From NCBI RefSeq assembly GCF_025370875.1, contig NZ_JAMXFD010000005.1, forward strand, positions 248,001 through 312,000: a stretch of 64,000 bases of DNA. Reading direction: 5' to 3'. The notes beneath the pieces are model-generated. The model was given only the letters and a program-made list of their open reading frames with translations, was not told where the DNA came from and did no database searches. The DNA is from Laspinema palackyanum D2c. Lineage in GTDB: Bacteria; Cyanobacteriota; Cyanobacteriia; Cyanobacteriales; Laspinemataceae. Shown here piece by piece: positions 24,826 through 34,458 of this stretch (positions are counted from its first letter, which is position 1; each line of letters opens with the position of its first letter). A program made the position numbers and the translations under genes.

Positions 24826-27048
24826 CTACTGTAATTGCCACACCTTAATTGTATTATCTTGACTGCCACTTGTCAGCATTTTGCCATCGGCACTAATCGA
24901 AACCGAATTAATCGTATCCGAATGACCCTTCAGGGTTTGTAACAATTGTCCCGTCCCAATATTCCAAAGTTTCAGGGTACTATCCAGAGACCCTCCGCCA
25001 CTCACCAAAGTCTGACCATCGGGACTAAAGGCGATCGCGTGTACGGCATCGGAATGTCCGAATAGTGAACGGACCAACTGACCACTACTCACTTGCCAAA
25101 TCAGAATCGAACTGTCCCCACTGGCACCGGCAACCCACTGACCATTGGGGCTAAAAGCCACCGAACGAAACCGATACAACCCCCCTTCTAACGTGCGGAC
25201 CACCTCTCCGGTTTGAGTATGCCAGATTTTAATCGTTCGATCAAAACTGCCACTGGCTAAGAGTTGACCATCGGGACTATAAGCCAGGGAAAACACCCAA
25301 CCCGAATGACCGGCGATCGACCGAATCAACTCCCCAGTTTCTGCATTCCATAACTTAATCGTATTATCAAAACCCCCAGAGGCTAACTGCTTGCCATCGG
25401 GACTAAAGGTCACCGACATCACCCAAGCCGCATGATCCGACAGGGTATGTAAGAGCTTACCCGTACTCGTCTCCCAAACTTTAATCGTCCCATCGCCACT
25501 GCTACTGGCGACCTTACTACCATCAGGACTAAAAGTCACTGACCAAATTTCATTGGAATGACCGGATAAACTCTGACGGACCTGACCGGATTCTAGGTCC
25601 CATAGCTTTACCGTTTTGTCAACACTTCCACTGACTAGGAGGCGGCTATCGGGACTCAGCGCAATAGAATTAACCCCCCACAGATGACCCCCGAGGGTTT
25701 TCGCTAACGTGATCGGCTGTTTCGCTGCCAAGGGTTGAGCCGACACCGTAGAAATCCCAGTGAAGGGTTCCTCCGGGTTAGCCGGAACTTCGGGCATCAC
25801 CACAGGACTGCCATAGTTCAACCAGAGTAAAGCGGAGACATTGGGAACTGTAAAGCCGCCAAATAGGTGAGTGGCTGTTCCCGCTAAGGCTAGGAAAAAT
25901 CCACCCACTAGGAATTTTTGAGATGATTTCAGGGCTTTTTTGTAATGAAAGCGCGATCGCCCACTATGACGACTGTGACGACTATAATTTCTGGCACCAT
26001 TTAATCGCAGCAGGCGAGTGGGAATCCTTGCTGCTGCTTGATAAGGTTGGATTCCACCCATCGGTTGAGGCGATCGCGCAGGCATAGGAGTTGAACCCCA
26101 CGGTTGCTGCATCTCCTGTTCGATTTCCTCCAACCGCTTTAAAATTACCTGAGTATTTTGGGGCCGATTCCCCGGAAAAGGGGCCATCATGTAATCAATA
26201 CAATCCGCCAAGGGATTCGTGGTGAATCCCGCCGTGGGACTTTGGCGACTTCCATCCGATCGCCACAAGAGTTGACCCGTCCTAGTATCTTCAGGAAAGG
26301 CATTGGGTTCTTTTCCGGTTAGCAGGAACACAAAGGTTCGTCCTAGGGCAAAAAAATCTGATTGGGGAACCGCTTTTCCATTTGCCTGTTCTGGGGGAGT
26401 GTAACCGGGGGAAACAATCCCCGTAATTTGATGACCTCCCCCCACTTTTGCCAGATAGGTTCCTGTCACCTCCCTCGCACTGCCAAAGTCAATCAACGCC
26501 AGTTGACCATTTGGCTGAAGCATGATGTTCGAGGGTTTGATATCGCGGTGGAAAAACTGCTGTTGATGGACAATATGTAAAATTTCTGCAAGCTGTTTCA
26601 ACCAATTGAGGGCTTGATGCTGGGGAATCGGTAGATGATGGCGATCGGCCATCCATACCTCCAAATTCCGACCCTCAATTCGTTGCATCACCAGACAGTG
26701 TAACGGCTGCTGGCTATTTCTGGGCAGGACGGTAAAGTAACCCTCTGCTTCCACCCGGGGAATACCGGGGTGATTCAAATGGCTTAAAACTTGAGCTTCC
26801 CGCTGAAACAGGGCGATCGCCTTGGGGTTATCATCAGTCAGGACCTTCAGAACCTTCAGGATGCCCCCATCATTCACCTCAAAGGTTTGACCAAACCCCC
26901 CTTCCCCCAATAATCGCCCAATCCGATAGCGCCCTTGGAAAATCAAAAGCGAACCACAATGCCGACAAATGCGGTTCTGTGCATTTAAGGGGTCAGCCCG
27001 ATTGGGGCATTTAGGATTGAGGCAATAACTCACAGCAACTCTATCCAA
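24826..27048 (-). CDS. Ser/Thr protein kinase with WD40 propeller
   Basis: 740 residues. Order: an N-terminal four-Cys zinc-ribbon-like segment (CLNPKCPNRA, then CRHCG, residues 9-34); a PknB-type kinase domain at about 40-310 with GEGGFGQTF, HRDIKPSN, DFGSAR and a PPEQ in place of APE; a membrane helix at about 380-400 (FLVGGFFLALAGTATHL); and seven WD40 repeats from about 455 to the end, one propeller. The topology puts the kinase in the cytoplasm and the propeller on the other side of the membrane, suiting transmembrane sensing. This four-Cys plus WD40 plan is common in filamentous cyanobacteria. Substrates unknown. Confidence 0.95.
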   Translation of the reverse strand: MDRVAVSYCLNPKCPNRADPLNAQNRICRHCGSLLIFQGRYRIGRLLGEGGFGQTFEVNDGGILKVLKVLTDDNPKAIALFQREAQVLSHLNHPGIPRVEAEGYFTVLPRNSQQPLHCLVMQRIEGRNLEVWMADRHHLPIPQHQALNWLKQLAEILHIVHQQQFFHRDIKPSNIMLQPNGQLALIDFGSAREVTGTYLAKVGGGHQITGIVSPGYTPPEQANGKAVPQSDFFALGRTFVFLLTGKEPNAFPEDTRTGQLLWRSDGSRQSPTAGFTTNPLADCIDYMMAPFPGNRPQNTQVILKRLEEIEQEMQQPWGSTPMPARSPQPMGGIQPYQAAARIPTRLLRLNGARNYSRHSRHSGRSRFHYKKALKSSQKFLVGGFFLALAGTATHLFGGFTVPNVSALLWLNYGSPVVMPEVPANPEEPFTGISTVSAQPLAAKQPITLAKTLGGHLWGVNSIALSPDSRLLVSGSVDKTVKLWDLESGQVRQSLSGHSNEIWSVTFSPDGSKVASSSGDGTIKVWETSTGKLLHTLSDHAAWVMSVTFSPDGKQLASGGFDNTIKLWNAETGELIRSIAGHSGWVFSLAYSPDGQLLASGSFDRTIKIWHTQTGEVVRTLEGGLYRFRSVAFSPNGQWVAGASGDSSILIWQVSSGQLVRSLFGHSDAVHAIAFSPDGQTLVSGGGSLDSTLKLWNIGTGQLLQTLKGHSDTINSVSISADGKMLTSGSQDNTIKVWQLQ

Positions 27049-27181
27049 CGATTGAGGATACCTTGATTATCCTAACTTTCCCCGGGAAAAAACAACTATC
27101 CTCGGTCATATTGTCTTGATCAAGAAACGACTGGGGAGATGGGGAGGATGGGGAAGATGGGGAAGATAGGGGAGATGGGGA

Positions 27182-27395
27182 GGAAGTTTGTAGTAACGAC
27201 TTCAGTCGTTGCTCTGCTGTGATGGCGATCGCCATCACAGCAGCAATCTCAGGGTCTACCACCTACCTGCTCGGGAACTGGAGGCAGAGCTTGACATGGG
27301 GCGTTACGAAAGCGATCGCTTTCGTAACGAGGAAACGACTGAAGTCGGGACGTTGAACGTGAAGAAAACGACTGAAGTCGTTACTACAAACTTCC
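27182..27395. repeat. Foldback element with 29-bp perfect terminal inverted repeats
   Basis: GGAAGTTTGTAGTAACGACT and onward (27182-27210, 29 bases) is the exact complement of 27367-27395. Inside are two perfect palindromes centred on HIP1 sites: 30 bases at 27214-27243 and 28 bases at 27302-27329. A second partial ACGACTGAAGTCG copy lies at about 27333-27345. No open frame of substance, so a non-coding foldback or MITE-like element. Confidence 0.85.
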
Positions 27396-27410
27396 CCATT
27401 TCCCCCATCT

Positions 27411-27438
27411 CCAAAAAAAAGGGGCCAATTGCCCCTTT
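27411..27438 (-). terminator. Rho-independent terminator of psbO
   Basis: On the minus strand: arm AAAGGGG, seven-base loop, arm CCCCTTT, then a run of T (plus-strand A run at 27413-27420). It lies about 40 bases past the psbO stop. Confidence 0.85.
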
Positions 27439-27475
27439 AGTCGGATTCTTCAGGTGATGAGTGCAACCCGATCGC

Positions 27476-28309
27476 TTATGCGTCTGGTTCCACGCGACCG
27501 TAAAATAGACCGCGAATCTTCACCTCTACAGGTTCTTTCGCACCTAAATCAGTATCCGAAGACTGTTCGCTGACGAAAATACCAGCAATTTCCCCAGTGG
27601 CACTATTGACTTTAGAAACACTCAGGGAAATATGACCTTTACCCTGTAGTGCACGCTTGACGTTAGAGCGATTCAAATCTGCTGCATCAGAACTGGCAGG
27701 CAACGCCACCGCGTTATCATATCCAGTGGCTCCACCACGACCTTTAGGATCAAGGAAAGAAGCAGAACGATAGGAAGGAACGGTATAGTCCCCTTCAAAG
27801 TCAGTCGAGGTATTAATGCTATCAAGTCCGGGCTGACTTTTTGCCGTGAGACCTTTGACGGTGAACAAGAAAGGAACTTCTTCACCACCGGGAAGCATGA
27901 CGGTGATTGCTTGGAAGTCAATCCCATCTTTTTCCACAAAGGTGAAGCTGCCATCGTTGCCCAAAGTCAAGGGTCCTTGGATTTGAGTCAAGGAAGAGGT
28001 ATAACGAGTCAACGGTTTGCTGGGAATATATTCGGCTTCTTTCCGTTTATTGGATCCTTCTTCCAGAACGAAATATTCCGTTGGTTGCAAACACAGATCA
28101 CTCAGCAAATAAGATTGGCTGCCATCAATGGGAATTGCACCCCGAGCGGTTTCTGCCAATTCTGGACAGCTATTTGCTAAACCTGTGTTTCTGATATCAT
28201 CATAGGTGAGTTCTTGACTCCCCACCGTCGGCCCTTCACTACAAGCCGTTAGCACGCTCAAGCATACTGCTAGAAATGCGACAATTAAAGCGCGATACCT
28301 CATGGTCAA
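27476..28309 (-). CDS. psbO: Photosystem II manganese-stabilising protein PsbO
   Basis: 277 residues. Extrinsic 33-kDa subunit on the lumenal face of photosystem II that stabilises the Mn4CaO5 cluster. An N-terminal signal peptide ends in a lipobox-like LTACS (Cys near 23). The mature part shows the family landmarks: LTYDDIRNTGLANSCPEL near its start, with Cys and the partner Cys in DLCLQPTEYFVLEEG about 25 residues later (conserved disulfide), then GPLTLGNDGSFTFVEKDGID, LPASSDAADL and the C-terminal KGHISLSVSKVNSATGEIAG block. A start two codons later (28303) is equally possible. Complete, with its own terminator. Confidence 0.98.
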   Translation of the reverse strand: MTMRYRALIVAFLAVCLSVLTACSEGPTVGSQELTYDDIRNTGLANSCPELAETARGAIPIDGSQSYLLSDLCLQPTEYFVLEEGSNKRKEAEYIPSKPLTRYTSSLTQIQGPLTLGNDGSFTFVEKDGIDFQAITVMLPGGEEVPFLFTVKGLTAKSQPGLDSINTSTDFEGDYTVPSYRSASFLDPKGRGGATGYDNAVALPASSDAADLNRSNVKRALQGKGHISLSVSKVNSATGEIAGIFVSEQSSDTDLGAKEPVEVKIRGLFYGRVEPDA

Positions 28310-28721
28310 CCTTTATTTCAAAATTTGACAATCCCACCAGGGGTTAATCTTCCGTTTGGGTTCAACTTCGTTCGGACGACCGAACCCAAACCGTTAAGCC
28401 TTTGCAAGTTCGATTCAGAACTAATGAGTAAACTTACTCAATCTATGACAACGAAATGCCTACCGCAGAAACAACGACCGAGCAACCCAAATCCTCCATC
28501 GGTTTTGTCAGTTGTGGCACCCTCGGAAAATAGTGCGGGCGTTTTTGTTCGGCCATCCGGGATTGAGGAGGTAGCTTCTAGGTCAGTCACCTGGATTAGG
28601 TAATCTGACCGGAAGAGATGATCTCCTGGGTCCGTTTCAGCTTGCTACGGCGACAAGGCGACTCCAACTTCTCAGGGAAGCGGGAATTCTCCTGTCGAGG
28701 TTTAAGCATTTTACGTTGCTT
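28310..28721. other. Intergenic region upstream of psbO
   Basis: Should hold the psbO promoter. An open frame at 28325-28603 on the plus strand has low-complexity, unremarkable composition and no RBS, so I do not call it. Confidence 0.4.
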
Positions 28722-28877
28722 TTAGATGCCATAGAGCATTTTACCGAAATAAGCACCCATCGTAACGTAGGTTGCTTTTAATTCTTTTGGAGAGGGGAAA
28801 GAATGCAAGGGGTGTGATCCCCAGACTGTATTTTCAAAGAATCCAATGGTATTTTCATCAATGCCAGAATGCACCAT
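28722..28877 (-). CDS. Possible very small protein, 51 residues
   Basis: Minus-strand frame from ATG at 28877, directly after an in-frame TAA, to TAA at 28722. AAGGA lies eight bases before the ATG. The protein is balanced in composition, with segments IGFFENTVWGSHPLHSF and VTMGAYFGKMLYGI, rather than the Ser/Arg/Pro-rich mixture of chance frames here. I do not recognise it. It could be a genuine small gene or the 3' end of a lost larger one. Confidence 0.4.
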   Translation of the reverse strand: MVHSGIDENTIGFFENTVWGSHPLHSFPSPKELKATYVTMGAYFGKMLYGI

Positions 28878-29032
28878 TTATCGGGATCCTTAAACCGGCG
28901 GTTGGGAAAAGACTGGTGGGTGGAGTCTCTCCGGGTTCATCTGGGTAACCCTCCTGAGCGATCGCCACCGGGACCGAAGCGTTTGACTAAGAACTATGGT
29001 GTGATCCGGTTTACCTCTGAATGGATGCTAGG

Positions 29033-29095
29033 GCGTTGCTACAGAATTAAAAGGTACAAGAAACCAGGTTTCTGGCCCTAATTTGGTAGCAACGC
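29033..29095. repeat. Small inverted-repeat element holding an AGAAACC palindrome
   Basis: Ten-base arms GCGTTGCTAC (29033-29042) and GTAGCAACGC (29086-29095) flank AAGAAACCAGGTTTCT. It lies in the otherwise empty stretch 28878-29315. Confidence 0.65.
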
Positions 29096-29315
29096 AGGCA
29101 GAGAGTTTTTAAAGAAACCCGCTTTCTACCCCATCCGGTCCCCATGCTCTAGGAATAGAGGGGGTCGGGGGGCGATCGCCTCGGGAACTCCTGATTTTTG
29201 ACCCACCCTCAACGGATCCCGTTTCTCTCCCTCGGCACAAAGTTAGATAAAATATCAAATTTGATAGCTCTAGACTCCCAGCACAAGCCGGTGAAAGCCC
29301 AGCTTAAGAATTGGA

Positions 29316-29696
29316 ATGTTTACGCGCGACCTTGAGGCAAAAAACTACATGGACTTGAATACAAATCTTGACTCCGACGGCAAACTACCCAATTTAAGCA
29401 GTACGATTGAAGACTTGCGTCTTGTCGCCAATCATTATCAGGGGGATTGTCTGGCACTCTTGGAGTTACTCCGGACTTTAGAGCAACTTCATCGAGAAAT
29501 TTGCGAAAGTTTGTTTTTGGAATCGCTACCGAGTAACCGACAGGCACTTTACAACTTGTTGCGAGACATCGAAACCTCTGGGGGGTGGCCCTACATCCAG
29601 CGGATCAAGTTGCGATCGCTCCTGGACGTTTTATCAGAAGCTGCTGCGGATCATACCCCGGATATTGAGGATTTGGGGAGGGTTGACGGAGAATGA
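29316..29696 (+). CDS. Conserved-looking hypothetical protein
   Basis: 126 residues if the first ATG is used; an internal ATG at 29349 (MDLNTNLDSDGKLPN) gives 115 and may be the true start. The product is largely helical and Leu-rich: IEDLRLVANHYQGDCLALLELLRTL, then REICESLFLESLPSNRQALY and IQRIKLRSLLDVLSEAA, with an acidic tail. No signal, no membrane segment and no known domain seen. Just past the stop is a GGGGAGGG/CCCTCCCC hairpin followed by TT (29704-29730), a weak terminator. Function unknown. Confidence 0.7.
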   Translation: MFTRDLEAKNYMDLNTNLDSDGKLPNLSSTIEDLRLVANHYQGDCLALLELLRTLEQLHREICESLFLESLPSNRQALYNLLRDIETSGGWPYIQRIKLRSLLDVLSEAAADHTPDIEDLGRVDGE

Positions 29697-29703
29697 CGAC
29701 TCT

Positions 29704-29730
29704 GGGGAGGGGGATTTTCACCCTCCCCTT
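29704..29730 (+). terminator. Possible terminator hairpin
   Basis: Perfect eight-base arms GGGGAGGG and CCCTCCCC with a nine-base loop, then TTCCC. The U tract is poor. Confidence 0.4.
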
Positions 29731-29988
29731 CCCACCCTTACCGGGCTAACTTTTTACCTTGAAAACCCCTCAAATTGCCTGTTTTTGAGCTGTTTTCTCG
29801 GCTCGCCCTCTGGGAAGATTTAGGAAGGGTTGGGTCCATCCGGATCTCGACCCTCACGAGGGTCCCTGCTCCGGATTGAGACGATCGCCGGGTCAATCCA
29901 CCGAGGCGATCTCCTCTACCCTGACTCACTGCTGCTGTAGAGTTTCAGTCTCTCCAACTCCCTCTTCCCTACTCCCGCATCCCTCTCG

Positions 29989-31161
29989 TTAAATCAGTGC
30001 CAGGGTATCCGTATTATCCAAGGCCAAAAAATCAGATCCACTGCGGATATTCTGATTAACATTGGATGCCAGAGTGTCTTGTGCAGGTGTTGCAAATAAA
30101 TTCGCCAAACCCGTCTCAAATAGATTATTAGTCGCTGTAGAATTCTGAGTCGTCGAAGTCGTATTATCTTCCACTGGGGGACGTTCGATAGAAATCGCTT
30201 TTCCAGAACTATCCACAAAATCAGCCCCGGTGAAACCAGAGGCGGACACTCCCGATATCAGAGCCACAATCCGTTGCGTATCTCTAAGCAAAATAGCGGT
30301 ACTAGAGGTGAGACTATTATCTGGACCAACATTCGTAATATTTTTAAAGTCCAGATCTCCGAATTCTAAACCCTCCTCTAAGGTTAAGAAATCCTCTTGA
30401 GGGTTATAGTCAGTAATCAGATCTACCCCAGCATTTAACTGCAACACAAAATAATCCGATCCAGTGCTGCCAGTCAAGGTATCCGCACCTAATCCACCGA
30501 AGAGCCAATCACTTCCTGCACCTCCAAAAAGGCTATCATCCCCACGTCCACCATAGAGGGTATCTTCGCCTTCTCCCCCATCTAAGGTATCGCTACCCAG
30601 GTTGCCGTTTAAAATATCATTTCCTAAATCTCCAAATACCAGGTCATTTCCGTCTTCTCCAAACAGACTATCGTCATCGCGTCCACCATAGAGGCTATCG
30701 TCTCCCAGTCCCCCGAGGACCAGATCGTCGCCTTTATTGCCAAATAAGACGTCATCCCCTGTTTCTCCAAATAGGGTATCATCCCCATTTTCCCCAAGGA
30801 GGGTGTCGTTATCATCCCCACCCTGTAAAACATCATTTCCATCTCCCCCGTAGAGGATATCCCGTCCCGCCTCTCCTAATAGCAGATCGTTTCCCGATTC
30901 CCCAAATAGAGTGTCATTGTCTAAGTTTCCAAACAGGGTGTCATTCCCACTGCCACCATAAATGACGTCATTTCCTTGACCCCCAAACATGAAGTCATCC
31001 CCTTCCCGGCCAATGATAAGATCTGCCCCCTGGTTACCGTTGAGGGTATTATTTCCTGAGCTTCCGTCAATTGTGTCTTCACCTTTTAAGCCCAAAATTG
31101 AATCGGATTCAATGGTTCCCAAGATGAGTTCAGCCTGATCTGTGCCAATGATATTAGCCAT
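29989..31161 (-). CDS. RTX-like calcium-binding repeat protein
   Basis: 390 residues. From about residue 30 to 235 it is an almost unbroken series of nonapeptides of the type GGxGxDxLx (for example GGSGNDTLFGN, GGRGDDSLFG), the parallel beta-roll that binds Ca2+. Next comes the block DYFVLQLNAGVDLITDYNPQ, usual after such repeats, where the frame passes into a less repetitive C-terminus rich in Thr, Asn and Ser. No catalytic domain and no Sec signal peptide are visible; RTX proteins are commonly exported by type I secretion from a C-terminal signal. No transporter genes lie nearby. Likely surface or secreted. Confidence 0.88.
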   Translation of the reverse strand: MANIIGTDQAELILGTIESDSILGLKGEDTIDGSSGNNTLNGNQGADLIIGREGDDFMFGGQGNDVIYGGSGNDTLFGNLDNDTLFGESGNDLLLGEAGRDILYGGDGNDVLQGGDDNDTLLGENGDDTLFGETGDDVLFGNKGDDLVLGGLGDDSLYGGRDDDSLFGEDGNDLVFGDLGNDILNGNLGSDTLDGGEGEDTLYGGRGDDSLFGGAGSDWLFGGLGADTLTGSTGSDYFVLQLNAGVDLITDYNPQEDFLTLEEGLEFGDLDFKNITNVGPDNSLTSSTAILLRDTQRIVALISGVSASGFTGADFVDSSGKAISIERPPVEDNTTSTTQNSTATNNLFETGLANLFATPAQDTLASNVNQNIRSGSDFLALDNTDTLALI

Positions 31162-31605
31162 ATTCGATTACGGGTTTCCTGAATTTACAAGAGAATAAAA
31201 CGAACTCAATTATTTTAGCAGTTTTAAGGATTGCGCCCGGTGGCCCAGTCCCTGAAAAATTACCAAATATTTACATTTAGACAAGCACCTTCGGTCTATT
31301 ATTGGTCTACCCGATCGCTGTGAAGCTGGCAATTGTGTCGATTCATGAACTCTAGGTCTAAAATTTCTCACAAATCTCTCCTTTAAAGGGGAGTAACTTT
31401 TGCTCACTAACCTGTTTTAATTTGTTTGATCTCTCCAGTTTTTTGATAAAATCTTAAACGCTTAGGACAGAGATGACTCGGTAATCACCGAGTGCAAAAC
31501 CTTATGGGTCAATCTATATTTTGCTCTGATTCTCTGAGGGTCGATTAGGATCCTGGCTAAGTCGATATTTCTTTAACAATTATTGTGGTTTGAGGCACTT
31601 TCTTT
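31162..31605. other. Intergenic region between divergent RTX and phosphoglucomutase genes
   Basis: Contains no supported gene. AT-rich portions near 31430-31470 could hold the promoter of the downstream gene; no clear -35/-10 pair is seen. Confidence 0.4.
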
Positions 31606-33078
31606 ATGAGTTCTGCACCCATCTCTCTCCCGGTGAATGGTAGCCCGATTAAGTTTGGGACCGATGGTTGGCGTGGTGTGATTGCCGCTGATTTTACCTT
31701 TGAGCGGGTGGTCCGGGTGGCGGCGATCGCCGCCCAGGTTTTAGAGGAAGTTTACGGACCCTCCACGGGAAGCCGAACCATTATCGTCGGGTTCGATCGC
31801 CGTTTTATGGCGGAAACCTTTGCCCAAGCAGCGGCAGAGTCCATCCAATCTGTCGGGTATGACGTCATGCTCTCGGAAACCTACGCCCCAACCCCCGCCT
31901 TTAGTTGGTTAGCCCACCAACGCAAGGCCCTCGGCGCAATTGTCTTAACCGCTTCCCATAATCCAGCAGCCTACCTCGGCTTAAAAGTCAAGGGCGCATT
32001 TGGAGGTTCAGTCCCTCCGGAAGTCACCCAACGGATCGAAGCGCAACTGGCAAAAGAAAACCCTCTAGGGTCTGCTTCCCCTTCTCCAGGAAAATTAGAG
32101 ACGTTCAATATCTGGCCGAGTTACTGCGAAATGCTGCGCTCAATGGTGGATATTGCTCGGATTAAAGAGGCAGTCGCCCAAGGTCAACTCACGGTATTTG
32201 TTGATGCCATGCATGGGGCGGGTGCGACCGGATTGGGTAAAATCCTGGAGGTCCCCGTACAGGAAATCAACAGCGATCGCGACCCCCTCTTTGATGGCGG
32301 TGCCCCAGAACCCCTGCCGCGCTACCTCTCCTCCCTCTTCCGCCAGATGCGAACTCACCGGCGATCGGTCAACCCTGGTTTATCCGTCGGATTTGTCTTC
32401 GATGGCGATGCCGATCGCATTGCTGCCGTCGATGGCGATGGCACCTTCCTCAGTTCCCAAATCTTGATCCCCGTCTTAATCGAACATCTGGCGAAACGGC
32501 GCGGATTTATGGGGGCCGTGATCAAAACCGTCAGCGGTTCCGACCTAATTCCCCGAGTCGCCAAATTGTACGACCGGCCCCTGATGGAAACCCCGATCGG
32601 CTTCAAATATATCGCTGATCGGATGCTGGAAAATCGCGTCCTGATTGGCGGCGAAGAGTCTGGCGGCATTGGATATGGCACCCATGTCCCAGAACGGGAT
32701 GCCTTGCTTTCCTCCCTGTACCTCCTAGAGGCGATCGTTCACTCCGGCTTAGAATTAGGCACCCTCTATCGTCGCGCTCAGGACCAAGCTGACTATCACT
32801 TCAGCTATGACCGCATCGATTTACCCCTGCGTAGTATGGCCGTGGCCGATCGCCTGCGAGAACAACTCAAAACCACCACCTTGAAGGAAATCGCCGGTCA
32901 ATCTGTAGTGGATTGTCTAACCATTGATGGCTACAAATTCCGCTTAAGCGATGACAGTTGGCTGCTGATTCGGTTTAGTGGGACTGAACCCGTTTTGCGA
33001 CTCTATTGCGAAGCGCCTACCCTGGCCCAAGTCCGTGATACCTTAGCTTGGGCCAAACAATGGGCCGAGGGGGTTTAG
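31606..33078 (+). CDS. Phosphoglucomutase/phosphomannomutase family protein
   Basis: 490 residues of the alpha-D-phosphohexomutase superfamily. Four active-site elements are present: the phosphoserine loop TASHNPAAYLG (Ser near 123), the metal loop DGDADR (near 268-273), the sugar-specificity loop GEESGG (near 352-357) and the phosphate-binding loop RFSGTEP (near 464-470). These enzymes move phosphate between C1 and C6 of glucose or mannose, feeding glycogen or exopolysaccharide synthesis. GEESGG fits both glucose and mannose enzymes, so the substrate is open. Complete and undamaged. Confidence 0.95.
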   Translation: MSSAPISLPVNGSPIKFGTDGWRGVIAADFTFERVVRVAAIAAQVLEEVYGPSTGSRTIIVGFDRRFMAETFAQAAAESIQSVGYDVMLSETYAPTPAFSWLAHQRKALGAIVLTASHNPAAYLGLKVKGAFGGSVPPEVTQRIEAQLAKENPLGSASPSPGKLETFNIWPSYCEMLRSMVDIARIKEAVAQGQLTVFVDAMHGAGATGLGKILEVPVQEINSDRDPLFDGGAPEPLPRYLSSLFRQMRTHRRSVNPGLSVGFVFDGDADRIAAVDGDGTFLSSQILIPVLIEHLAKRRGFMGAVIKTVSGSDLIPRVAKLYDRPLMETPIGFKYIADRMLENRVLIGGEESGGIGYGTHVPERDALLSSLYLLEAIVHSGLELGTLYRRAQDQADYHFSYDRIDLPLRSMAVADRLREQLKTTTLKEIAGQSVVDCLTIDGYKFRLSDDSWLLIRFSGTEPVLRLYCEAPTLAQVRDTLAWAKQWAEGV

Positions 33079-33211
33079 CTTACAAGAGTAAGTTTTTTAC
33101 GTTCAGGGGGACCCCACCCTAACCCGGACCAAGACTCAGGGGAGGGGACCATCAGGTGCAGTACCCTAACCCTCCCCTCGGAACCGTTGCTACCGTATCC
33201 CTGTTTTGACT

Positions 33212-33817
33212 ATGACTTTAGAATCACAACCTGAAACGCAAAAAACCTTGGTGGTTGCCACGAGCAATCCCGGTAAGCTGGAAGAAATGGAGGCCTATTT
33301 GGGAGACTTGGGCTGGGAATTGCAGCTCAAACCCCCGGAAATCGACGTGGAGGAGACCGGCGAGACCTTTATGGAGAATGCAGTGCTTAAGGCGTCGGAG
33401 GTGGCGATCGCGACGGGACAATGGGCGATCGCTGATGATTCCGGGTTGGCTGTAGATGCTCTCGATGGCAGTCCCGGAATTTTTTCCGCTCGCTATGGTG
33501 CAACGGATCAGGAGCGGATTGAGCGCCTGCTGTTTGAGTTAGGCAGTGAACTGAATCGAGAGGCCCAGTTTGTCTGTGCAATCGCGATCGCCCGTCCCGA
33601 TGGTTCCATTGCCTTACAAGCTGAAGGCATTTGTCCGGGCCGGATCCTCCACCGTCCCCGGGGAAATAACGGGTTTGGTTACGATCCAATTTTTTACCAC
33701 CCCGAACAGCGTCAGTCCTTTGCGGAAATGGACCCCGAGACTAAAAAACGGCTGAGTCATCGCGGTCTGGCCTTTAAGATTCTCCTGCCTGAATTAGCTA
33801 CCCTAGATTTTTCATAA
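33212..33817 (+). CDS. rdgB: Non-canonical purine NTP pyrophosphatase (RdgB/HAM1)
   Basis: About 201 residues from the ATG at 33212; an in-frame TTG at 33206 is less likely. It hydrolyses dITP, dXTP and XTP to keep deaminated purines out of DNA and RNA. Family motifs: VVATSNPGKLEEM at the N-terminus, ETGETFMENAVLKA, the central ADDSGLAVDALDGSPGIFSAR, then GFGYDPIFY and EMDPETKKRLSHRGLA. All are intact. It stands alone between phosphoglucomutase and the convergent glnB. Confidence 0.97.
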   Translation: MTLESQPETQKTLVVATSNPGKLEEMEAYLGDLGWELQLKPPEIDVEETGETFMENAVLKASEVAIATGQWAIADDSGLAVDALDGSPGIFSARYGATDQERIERLLFELGSELNREAQFVCAIAIARPDGSIALQAEGICPGRILHRPRGNNGFGYDPIFYHPEQRQSFAEMDPETKKRLSHRGLAFKILLPELATLDFS

Positions 33818-33849
33818 AAAATCCCCCTCCAACTGAGGTTGGGGGGAGA
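33816..33849 (-). terminator. Terminator shared by rdgB and glnB ends
   Basis: Hairpin with arms CCCCTCCAAC and GTTGGGGGG around TGAG. On the minus strand it is followed by a run of six T, a classical terminator for glnB. On the plus strand it falls at the rdgB stop and may block read-through as well. Confidence 0.8.
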
Positions 33850-33907
33850 TTTGAAAAGAACGGAGAATTGAGTCTCAATTGGGGAGTCTTAATTCTTTCT
33901 CAAGGTT

Positions 33908-34258
<351 letters not shown>

Positions 34259-34328
34259 TCACGCTGTTGAACTGCTGATTGCGTAACCTGCATCGTACCT
34301 TAGTATCACCGCCCTGTCCTGGGTTTTT

Positions 34329-34342
34329 GTAGTTTTTGATAC
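34329..34342 (-). promoter_or_regulatory. NtcA binding site of the glnB promoter
   Basis: GTAGTTTTTGATAC on the plus strand, a perfect GTA-N8-TAC. Read on the minus strand, GATACT follows 21 bases downstream, the spacing expected between an NtcA box and the -10 element of class II NtcA-activated promoters. It is 83 bases before the glnB ATG. Confidence 0.82.
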
Positions 34343-34458
34343 AGAAATTCGGGATTAAGGTGCCAGTTAGGTTGGGACCCAGGAAAATTGCGGGGGTCAA
34401 GCTACTAAGTTGATCCCAGCTAATCGCCCTCGGATTGGCGATCGCCCCAGAAGAAAGC

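Noticed and set aside
27041-27262. Open frame of 73 codons on the minus strand upstream of the kinase
   Set aside because: It is Ser/Pro low-complexity sequence arising from repeats and the foldback element, with no RBS.
28325-28603. Open frame upstream of psbO on the plus strand
   Set aside because: No RBS, no recognisable fold, and position in the psbO promoter region.
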